Source: Actinomycetota bacterium
Lineage (GTDB): Bacteria; Actinomycetota; Thermoleophilia; Gaiellales; Gaiellaceae
Length of the DNA stretch: 8,846 nucleotides
Reading direction: 5' to 3'
Assembly: GCA_013812465.1 (NCBI GenBank)
Contig: JACCTK010000104.1
Span: forward strand, 1 to 8,846
Shown here: piece after piece, positions 1 to 7,330 of the stretch
How positions within the stretch are numbered: the stretch's first letter is position 1
Layout of the letters: the number at the start of each line of letters is the position of its first letter
Notes under the pieces: generated by a model
Told to the model about the DNA's origin: nothing
Databases searched by the model: none
Seen by the model: the letters and a program-made list of their open reading frames with translations, nothing else
Position numbers and translations under genes: made by a program

Positions 1-32
1 CCCCTCCACGCTCATAGGCCGAAGGGCCGCCT

Positions 33-36
<4 letters not shown>
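1..36 (+). CDS. Possible 3' end of an upstream transporter gene
   Basis: Frame 1 is open from base 1 to a TGA at 34-36 and would encode a short tail ending in KGRL. That TGA overlaps the ATG of the next gene as ATGA, an arrangement common between consecutive opp/dpp ATPase genes. A competing possibility is frame 3, which stops at TAG 15-17. Too little is visible to identify a product. An OppD/DppD-type ATPase would be expected from the neighbour, but that is inference from context only. Confidence 0.3.

Positions 37-37
<1 letters not shown>
11..37 (+). promoter_or_regulatory. Hairpin spanning the start codon of the ABC ATPase gene
   Basis: CTCATAGGC at 11-19 is the exact reverse complement of GCCTATGAG at 29-37. 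The 9-bp arms enclose a 9-nt loop. The ATG (33-35) lies in the right arm, and the only Shine-Dalgarno-like stretch, GAAGG (21-25), lies in the loop. The structure could modulate initiation, with ribosomes arriving from the upstream gene melting it. The palindrome is seen directly; the regulatory role is inference. Confidence 0.4.
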
Positions 38-1187
<1,150 letters not shown>

Positions 1188-1230
1188 CGGCGCGAGCTAA
1201 CTCGCTGGCGTCTCGAGCGTCCCACCGAGT

Positions 1231-1683
1231 GTGAACCCGGTTCGATCGTCAGTGGTATGCCAGCGCATACGCGAGCAGGTCTCGCTTAGTCTCGATGGCG
1301 AGCTGTCCCAGCTCGAGCTGAGGATGGTCGCCGTGCACCTCGAGCGCTGCGCAGAGTGTCATGCGTACGAGGCGTCGGTCCGCGAGTTCACCGACCAGCT
1401 TCGGGCGGCGCCACTCGAGTCTCCTCGGCTGCCGATCGTCGTCCGACGGGCTCGGCGAGTCTCGGTCTCCGCGACGCAGCTGAGCGCGGCCGCCGCACTC
1501 GCCGTCGCGATTCTCGGGGCTCTCAGTCAGGTCGGAGTTCCCGGCTCCCAGGATCCGGCCGTCGGCGCAAGGCTGTCGACGACGACGAATCTGTTCGAGA
1601 CCTCCTGGCAGCCACAGCGCGAGCTCGCCCAGATCGACGCGGATCTCCCGAGCAATCGCCCGCGCCCGTTCCCCGCTATTTAG
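1231..1683 (+). CDS. Membrane-anchored zinc-finger (zf-HC2) anti-sigma factor-like protein
   Basis: The 150-residue product has an N-terminal putative zinc-binding anti-sigma domain with C10-X25-H36-X3-C40-X2-C43, the spacing expected of ZAS/zf-HC2 proteins that hold ECF sigma factors inactive. A single hydrophobic segment follows at about 84-103, then an outside tail of about 45 residues rich in Pro and Gln. The inferred topology is a cytoplasmic N-terminus binding a sigma factor and a short sensor tail outside. The GTG at 1231 is used because it is the most upstream start that keeps C10; no clear Shine-Dalgarno is visible, and GTG at codon 8 is an alternative. It starts 43 bp after the transporter ATPase gene on the same strand. 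No ECF sigma gene adjoins it, which is unusual for this family, so its sigma partner, if any, is encoded elsewhere. Confidence 0.8.
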   Translation: MNPVRSSVVCQRIREQVSLSLDGELSQLELRMVAVHLERCAECHAYEASVREFTDQLRAAPLESPRLPIVVRRARRVSVSATQLSAAAALAVAILGALSQVGVPGSQDPAVGARLSTTTNLFETSWQPQRELAQIDADLPSNRPRPFPAI

Positions 1684-1732
1684 CTTGGCGCAAGACCGGA
1701 ATCCGCTGGCGCGTATTCCGGTCGCGCGAACC
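1684..1732 (+). repeat. Dispersed palindromic repeat, copy A
   Basis: This element of about 49 bp begins directly after the TAG of the anti-sigma-like gene. GACCGGAAT (1694-1702) and ATTCCGGTC (1715-1723) form a perfect 9-bp stem around a 12-nt loop, and flanking GCGC tetramers on both sides can extend it. It resembles copy B (35 of 44 aligned bases) and, in inverted orientation, copy C near 5297-5340 (38 of 44). Confidence 0.75.
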
Positions 1733-1735
1733 ACG

Positions 1736-1783
1736 CTCGGCGCAAGATCGCCATCCGCTAGCGCGGATGCCGATCGCGCAACC
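1736..1783 (+). repeat. Dispersed palindromic repeat, copy B
   Basis: This is a head-to-tail second copy of the element, separated from copy A by 3 bp. Its stem is longer: 1746-1758 pairs with 1763-1775 (13 positions, one C-C mismatch) around the loop TAGC. Both arms differ from those of copy A, yet pairing is largely kept, which points to selection or copying of a structured element rather than chance similarity. Confidence 0.75.
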
Positions 1784-1842
1784 AAGACCCCTTTATGTCA
1801 ACGCGGGATTCACCGTTTCGGGGTGTGAAGTCGGCCGCTTTG

Positions 1843-1952
1843 GATGAAACGCATGGTGACTGTCACCGCAGGTGACTGTCACCCGCTTCTGCCGGCCACC
1901 AGCGTCGCGCAGACGAAACGCACGGTGACAGTCACCGAAGGTGACGGACACC
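1843..1952. repeat. 69-nt tandem duplication carrying four GGTGAC-type inverted repeats
   Basis: Four 13-mers of the form GGTGAC-N-GTCACC or close to it lie at 1855-1867, 1871-1883, 1924-1936 and 1940-1952. They occur as two pairs with 3-nt spacers, and the pairs are offset by exactly 69 nt. The matching lead-in is GATGAAACGCAT before the first pair and GACGAAACGCAC before the second. Copies 1 and 3 are exact reverse complements, and copies 1 and 2 can pair with one mismatch. The block lies between two converging genes, so an mRNA 3'-end or barrier role is possible. No U-tract follows, so it is not a classical intrinsic terminator. Confidence 0.7.
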
Positions 1953-1961
1953 CGGGGGGGC

Positions 1962-3149
1962 CTACGAAAACGTGCCGAGCGGCTCGCCGAGCTTGCGCGC
2001 GCCGGCGACGCACGCCGCGCGCGCCTCGAAGATGCGGAGCTGCCCACAGCCTTCCCGCTCGAAGCGGCCGTTGGTGACGACGTTCAACGTGCGCCCGAAC
2101 CAGGAGTAGCACCCGTTGCGGGTGGACTTCGGCTGGCCGGCGCAGGTGCGCAAGAGGCGGATCTGCTCGTAGCGGTTGCCTGCGAGGGCAGGCACGTTGA
2201 CCCCACGCAGGCAGTTCAGGGCGTCGCTCCCCGAAAGGCGGCCGCACACGCGCGCGTGGTAGATCGGATCCCCGCCTCGGACGAGCAGTAGCGACGCGCC
2301 CCCCATGCAGCCGGCGCGTTGCGCGCCTGCGACTCCGCGGCAGAGAAGCCTGAGGTCTCCCTCGTCGGCGACCGACTCGGATTGCCGGCGTTCCCAGAAG
2401 AATCGGTACCAGCACGGGCGTGGGAACGCATAGCTCCCGCAGACCGAACGCGGATTGGCATCCGCCTGCTTCGGCCGCTCGGTGCCGTCGCCTCCGCTGA
2501 GCGAGATCCAGTAGTCGTGGAACGCCCCTTGGGCGCAGTCGGGCGTGAAGCGCGCGCCCAGCGACTTGCAGGCGATGATCGCGCTCGTGAGCTGGTTGTG
2601 GTATCCGCGCATAAACGCATGTCCCGAGCCGTGGAAGCACGTGTACTCCCGGAAGCGGGTAGGCAGCTGCAGGCAGCTCGGAATCACCTTGCGCGGCTCC
2701 AGCACGAGCTGAGTCCCGAGATGCATGACCATGCCCATGCCGAATCCCGCCGAGCAGCCGGGATCGTTCGACTTGGGCACGTAGCGAAACATGGTCTCGA
2801 GCGTGACCCCGTGTCGGCGCGCCCAGGTTCGACCGACCTCGTGCATGAGGATGTGGCAGTTGCCCGTCAGGAACCCGCCGCCCGAGCGCGCCCTCCGGTC
2901 GATTCGCGGAAGCTCGTTCGCAGGATCACCCGACTTCTCGACTTCGGCCAAGAGCGCGCGGATGTAGCAGGAGCTTCGTTTCGGGTCTTTCAGGTTGGCG
3001 CACTCGCGTAGGTAGGAGCCGCCGTTGCCCCCGATCGGGAAGTCGGGGGTCGGCACATGGCTCGAGCCACCTGCGAGGGCTCCGGAGAGGCCGAACATGC
3101 CTGCGAGAGCGCATGCGACCAAGACGATCGGCGAGATGCGCCTCATCAC
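1962..3149 (-). CDS. Secreted cysteine-rich protein with recurring C-X10-C motifs, function unknown
   Basis: The family was not recognised. The 395-residue product opens with a signal peptide (MMRR, hydrophobic core to about residue 26, likely cleavage after ALA at 24-26). An LVAC lipobox-like string at 10-13 exists but sits too early in the hydrophobic core to be convincing. The mature part has 18 cysteines, many paired as C-X10-C: 50/61, 194/205, 270/281, 302/313, 336/347, with 159/171 and 368/380 as C-X11-C. In the C-terminal half the pairs recur every 32-34 residues, suggesting disulfide-stapled helical hairpins. Cys and His cluster in the N-terminal half (C98-H99-X3-H103, H143, C171-X-H173-X3-H177, H184, C205-X5-H211), so metal binding is conceivable. 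The start is GTG at 3149 immediately followed by ATG at 3146; no Shine-Dalgarno is evident. It begins 36 bp after the membrane-protein gene upstream, consistent with one operon. Confidence 0.8.
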   Translation of the reverse strand: MMRRISPIVLVACALAGMFGLSGALAGGSSHVPTPDFPIGGNGGSYLRECANLKDPKRSSCYIRALLAEVEKSGDPANELPRIDRRARSGGGFLTGNCHILMHEVGRTWARRHGVTLETMFRYVPKSNDPGCSAGFGMGMVMHLGTQLVLEPRKVIPSCLQLPTRFREYTCFHGSGHAFMRGYHNQLTSAIIACKSLGARFTPDCAQGAFHDYWISLSGGDGTERPKQADANPRSVCGSYAFPRPCWYRFFWERRQSESVADEGDLRLLCRGVAGAQRAGCMGGASLLLVRGGDPIYHARVCGRLSGSDALNCLRGVNVPALAGNRYEQIRLLRTCAGQPKSTRNGCYSWFGRTLNVVTNGRFEREGCGQLRIFEARAACVAGARKLGEPLGTFS

Positions 3150-3185
3150 CGAGTAGGACGCTTTGGAGGACGCTCGGTTAGGCCC

Positions 3186-5238
<2,053 letters not shown>

Positions 5239-5246
5239 GGCTTGGT

Positions 5247-5348
5247 GTGATCACCACCGAGACTGCGGCCGCGAAGCGGACGCCTTTAGGGATTCTCGCG
5301 CGTCCAGAATTCGCGCTAGCGGATTCTGGGCTTGCGCCAACGAGCTGA
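5247..5348 (+). CDS. Possible 33-codon leader ORF bridging atpD and atpC
   Basis: A GTG at 5247 lies 6 nt after TGAGG (5236-5240, overlapping the atpD stop) and opens a 33-codon frame ending in TGA at 5346-5348. That stop overlaps the atpC ATG as TGATG. The peptide (starting VITTETAAAK) has no recognisable domain, and its second half is translated from the dispersed palindromic repeat. Because atpC has no good Shine-Dalgarno of its own, termination and re-initiation from this ORF could couple atpC translation to atpD. The layout is seen in the sequence; its use is inference. Confidence 0.3.
   Translation: MITTETAAAKRTPLGILARPEFALADSGLAPTS
5297..5340 (-). repeat. Dispersed palindromic repeat, copy C (inverted), between atpD and atpC
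   Basis: The reverse complement of this stretch matches copy A at 38 of 44 bases. The stem is CCAGAAT (5304-5310) with ATTCTGG (5323-5329) around a 12-nt loop containing GCTAGC. Where copy A has a G-C pair in the stem, this copy has A-T, a compensatory change. It occupies most of the atpD-atpC spacer, ending 7 nt before the atpC start codon. Confidence 0.75.
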
Positions 5349-5776
5349 TGGAGGCGCACCCGAAGTTCGACGTCTCCCTGGTGACACCGGACGGGCCGGC
5401 GTTCGAAGGCGAGGCGCAGATGATCGTCGTTCCGGGCGCCGCCGGTGAGATCGGGGTGCTCGCGAGGCATGCGCCCCTCGTCGCGACGCTCAAGGCCGGC
5501 TCGACGCGCATCCACGTGAGCCCGGACGAGGTCCTCCAGTTCGCCACCGGCCCCGGCTTCTTCAAGGTGGAGCTCGACCGGGCGCTGGCGCTCGTCGACG
5601 ACGCGGTGGACGTGCGGGAGATCGACGACGCGCGCGCCCGCGAGCAGCTCGAGGCGGCGAAGGCCGAGCTCGAGAAGGTCGAGGCGGGGGAGTCGCAGTC
5701 CGATCGCTGGCAGCTCGAGCAGCGGATCGTCCACGCCGAGAACCAGCTGTCGGTGAGCGGTCGCTCGACCGGCTGA
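5348..5776 (+). CDS. atpC: F1Fo ATP synthase subunit epsilon
   Basis: Central-stalk subunit that couples rotation to catalysis and can inhibit ATP hydrolysis. The 142-residue product shows the N-terminal beta-sandwich with the family hallmark VPGAAGEIGVLARHAPLVA at 28-46 and the strand region FFKVELDRALALVDDAV at 71-87. A charged C-terminal helical region rich in Glu, Ala and Arg runs from about 92 to 134. ATG 5348 is used because MEAHPKFDVSLVTPDG matches the usual start of epsilon subunits; the same frame continues upstream only through repeat DNA and atpD out of frame. No strong Shine-Dalgarno precedes it. It lies 109 bp after atpD, longer than the usual spacing of this gene pair, because a palindromic repeat sits between them. 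Confidence 0.95.
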   Translation: MEAHPKFDVSLVTPDGPAFEGEAQMIVVPGAAGEIGVLARHAPLVATLKAGSTRIHVSPDEVLQFATGPGFFKVELDRALALVDDAVDVREIDDARAREQLEAAKAELEKVEAGESQSDRWQLEQRIVHAENQLSVSGRSTG

Positions 5777-5787
5777 CGGATCGCCTT

Positions 5788-5802
5788 GTGACACAGTGTC
5801 AC
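5788..5802. repeat. 15-nt perfect inverted repeat after atpC
   Basis: GTGACAC-A-GTGTCAC is a perfect palindrome around one central base, 11 bp after the atpC stop. Its right half supplies the GTG (5796) at which the decayed phosphoesterase frame opens. Odd length and short arms suit a protein-binding site better than an RNA hairpin. It shares the GTGAC/GTCAC half-site with the cluster at 1855-1952. Confidence 0.45.
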
Positions 5803-6534
5803 TAGGTTCGGCAACGGCCACCACCGCCTGTCGCGTGGCGGCGCTCGGAGACGTGCACGGGAACTGCATCGCGCTCGTCCCGGTGCTCGAAGAGCTGGCG
5901 GTCGAGGACGTCGATCTCGTCTGGACCGGGGACTTGTCCTGGGGCTCGGAGCCGAGCGAGACACCCGAGCTCGTCCGCTCGCTCGACGCTCCTGCTCGAT
6001 ATGTTCGTGAGAATGGCGAGCGAGCGCTTCTCGACCTGAGGGACGGACGGTTCGAGGCGCCCACGGAGCGCGAGGCGTGGATGCTCGCCCCGACACAGAG
6101 GACGACCTCTCGTTCGTCGAATCCTTCGAGCACTCCACTCGGTGGACATACGAGGTCTCGGTATCACGTACTTCACGCACGCCCGCCGCGAAGCGACGAG
6201 GAGCTGCTGACGGAGACGCGGATTCGCGCGGCCACAGGTGAGATCGCCGCACGCGTCCTCGTCACCGGCCACACGCACTGTCAGTACGACCGGGCTCCGT
6301 GCGTTGAATCCCGGCAGCGTTGGCCTTCCGTACGAGGGAAGGATGGGCGCGTACTGGGCGCTGCTCGGCCCCGACGTCGAGCCCCGACGGACGGAGTACG
6401 ACGTCGAAGCTGCCGTGGCACGTATGCGCTCGACCGACGACCCTTCCGTTGAGGTGATCGTCGAGCTCATGCTCCAGCCCAGGTCGCGGGAGGAAGCGAT
6501 GGAGCACGCCGAGATGCTCGAGTTCTCGGAGTAG
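5796..6534 (+). pseudogene. Decayed calcineurin-like metallophosphoesterase gene
   Basis: The remnant reads as a metallophosphoesterase of about 230-240 residues if frames are switched: frame 0 (ALGDVHGN, WTGDLSWG) to about 6092, frame 2 (DTEDDLSFVESFEHS) to about 6160, frame 1 (GITYFTHA) to about 6175, frame 0 again (HARPPRSDEELL to the GHTHCQYDR metal-binding motif) to about 6292, then frame 1 (LNPGSVGLPYEGRMGAYWALLGP) to TAG 6532-6534. Several residues expected between GHTH-QYDR and NPGSVG also appear to be missing, and the expected Gly-Asn motif reads REN. Multiple indels make a single assembly error unlikely, so the gene is probably dead. An intact family member would be a metal-dependent phosphodiesterase or phosphatase in the cytoplasm. 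It abuts the convergent PIN toxin gene without a gap. Confidence 0.8.
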
Positions 6535-6927
6535 CTATAGCTCGTTCGGCGCGACGACCAAGCCGAGGCGGTCGGCGCCGCGTCGAAGGCGGTGGTCGAG
6601 CGTCACGACCCGGCATCCGAGGATCCGTGCGAGAGCGAGGTATTCGGCGTCATACGTCTTCGCCCAACCAAGCTCGTCCGCCAGGCGCCAAGACTCCTCG
6701 CCGAGCTCACCAGGCGACGTCATCACGACCGGAGCCGACTCGAGACGTGTGAAAGCGGCTAGCGCGTCGGCTGTCGAGAGCTCGCCGCGCCAGGCGACCT
6801 GGTGCAGCGCCGAGCGAGCTTCGGACCACATCAGGGCCGGAGCTACCAGCTCATCCTCGGCGAGCAGACTGAAGCCTTGTTCGACGCGTGACGCCGAGAA
6901 GGCGACGCTTGCGTCGACAACGAGCAC
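6535..6927 (-). CDS. PIN-domain toxin (VapC-like ribonuclease)
   Basis: The 130-residue product is a full-length PIN domain, a Mg2+-dependent endoribonuclease fold used as toxin in type II toxin-antitoxin systems. The acidic active-site set is present: D5 in VVDASVAF, E36 in SEARS, D93 in TYDAEYLALA and D111 in VVTLDHRL. It is therefore likely catalytically competent. The start is GTG at 6927, immediately after the antitoxin TGA (6930-6928) with no spacer, so the two genes are probably translationally coupled. The stop TAG abuts the end of the convergent pseudogene. RNA target unknown; VapC relatives cut tRNAs or rRNA, but nothing here specifies that. Confidence 0.9.
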   Translation of the reverse strand: MLVVDASVAFSASRVEQGFSLLAEDELVAPALMWSEARSALHQVAWRGELSTADALAAFTRLESAPVVMTSPGELGEESWRLADELGWAKTYDAEYLALARILGCRVVTLDHRLRRGADRLGLVVAPNEL

Positions 6928-7167
6928 TCAGCGGGATTCGCGCGCCTGACGAATGATTCGCACCACGTTGATGTGTGGCTCGACCTTCCAGGCGTCCGGG
7001 AGAGGAAGCATCTCGTAGTCGTCGACGAGGATCGCGTCCAGATCCTGCTCCTCGATGATGTGCTGCGTTCCGATCTTCCGTGATCGGAGCTTGCCGGCAC
7101 GGATCCAGCGGCGAATCGTCTCCGGGTTGCGGTTGGCTCGCCTCGCAGCCTCGGGAACCGTGAGCAT
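6928..7167 (-). CDS. Helix-turn-helix (MerR/excisionase-like) antitoxin paired with the PIN toxin
   Basis: The 79-residue product has an N-terminal excisionase/MerR-like HTH (about 1-46): LTVPEAARRANRNPETIRRW is followed by the wing-like RAGKLRSRKIGTQHII and EQDLDAIL. The C-terminal 30 residues (about 50-79) are less structured, with many charged residues, and probably wrap the toxin. Such HTH-plus-PIN pairs are a known variant of vapBC in actinobacteria; this assignment rests on domain pattern and gene order. ATG 7167 has no Shine-Dalgarno but lies 6 nt after a TANNNT-type -10 hexamer, so the mRNA may be leaderless. A perfect inverted repeat overlaps the start codon, as expected for autorepression by the toxin-antitoxin complex. 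Confidence 0.85.
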   Translation of the reverse strand: MLTVPEAARRANRNPETIRRWIRAGKLRSRKIGTQHIIEEQDLDAILVDDYEMLPLPDAWKVEPHINVVRIIRQARESR

Positions 7168-7179
7168 AGTCGTATGCTA
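7163..7179 (-). promoter_or_regulatory. Operator palindrome and -10 box over the antitoxin start
   Basis: AGCATA-GTCG-TATGCT (7163-7178) is a perfect 6-bp-arm inverted repeat that includes the antitoxin ATG (7167-7165). On the minus strand TAGCAT (7179-7174) fits the TANNNT -10 consensus and lies 6 nt before the ATG, placing transcription start at or near the A of the ATG. No good -35 is seen (TGATCA at a 17-nt spacer is weak). Repressor binding here would block both the promoter and the first codon. Confidence 0.5.
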
Positions 7180-7193
7180 CAACATCGCTGGGC

Positions 7194-7221
7194 TTGTGAT
7201 CAGGCGTCGTTTCGGTAGCCT
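7194..7221 (+). promoter_or_regulatory. Possible metH promoter
   Basis: TTGTGA (7194-7199) and TAGCCT (7216-7221) are separated by 16 nt and resemble -35 and -10 hexamers (4 of 6 and a TANNNT form). Transcription would start near 7228, just before the leader inverted repeat at 7229-7261. It is back to back with the antitoxin promoter. Confidence 0.3.
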
Positions 7222-7228
7222 GAGAGAA

Positions 7229-7261
7229 CCTGGACAGCTTTGAGGCAGCTTGGCGACCAGG
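7229..7261 (+). promoter_or_regulatory. Inverted-repeat leader upstream of metH
   Basis: CCTGG (7229-7233) pairs with CCAGG (7257-7261), and AGCT (7236-7239) with AGCT (7247-7250) inside it. A two-tier stem with internal loops is thus possible in the metH leader, adjacent to the stronger hairpin at 7271-7315. I do not recognise a cobalamin, SAM or SAH riboswitch consensus in it. Confidence 0.25.
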
Positions 7262-7263
7262 AT

Positions 7264-7315
7264 AAAAAACGCCTAAAGAGCCCGACAGCCGCGAGCGGCT
7301 CCGGTCCCTTTAGGC
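7264..7315 (-). terminator. Intrinsic terminator read on the minus strand, just upstream of metH
   Basis: GCCTAAAG (7271-7278) and CTTTAGGC (7308-7315) form a perfect outer stem. An inner stem AGCCG/CGGCT (7288-7292 and 7297-7301) is closed by a tetraloop CGAG; small internal mismatches lie between the stems. On the minus strand the hairpin is followed at once by G and six T (complement of AAAAAA at 7264-7269), a textbook intrinsic terminator. On the plus strand there is no U-tract, so it should not terminate metH mRNA, although the hairpin would form in its leader. Confidence 0.6.
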
Positions 7316-7330
7316 CCCGGAGGCGACTTT

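Noticed and set aside
1843..1952. CRISPR-like array
   Set aside because: The repeats are 13-nt palindromes with 3-nt spacers inside a simple 69-nt duplication. Spacer lengths and repeat lengths do not fit CRISPR, and no cas genes are present.
1879..3011. Other long open frames on both strands over the Cys-rich gene
   Set aside because: They are high-GC shadow frames rich in Arg and Ala with no signal peptide or motif. The frame at 3149-1962 has a signal peptide and ordered cysteine spacing.
3111..3122. Lipoprotein lipobox LVAC in the Cys-rich protein
   Set aside because: The cysteine is at residue 13 in the middle of the hydrophobic core, with another 13 mostly hydrophobic or small residues after it. 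A type I signal peptide ending in ALA fits better.
5787..5803. CRP/FNR-type binding site
   Set aside because: The half-sites are TGTGA and TCAC, but the palindrome is centred on one base, giving a 7-nt gap instead of the 6-nt gap of CRP sites.
7180..7330. Cobalamin, SAM or SAH riboswitch upstream of metH
   Set aside because: The position would be sensible, but none of the conserved core sequences I know for these riboswitches is visible; only simple inverted repeats are present.
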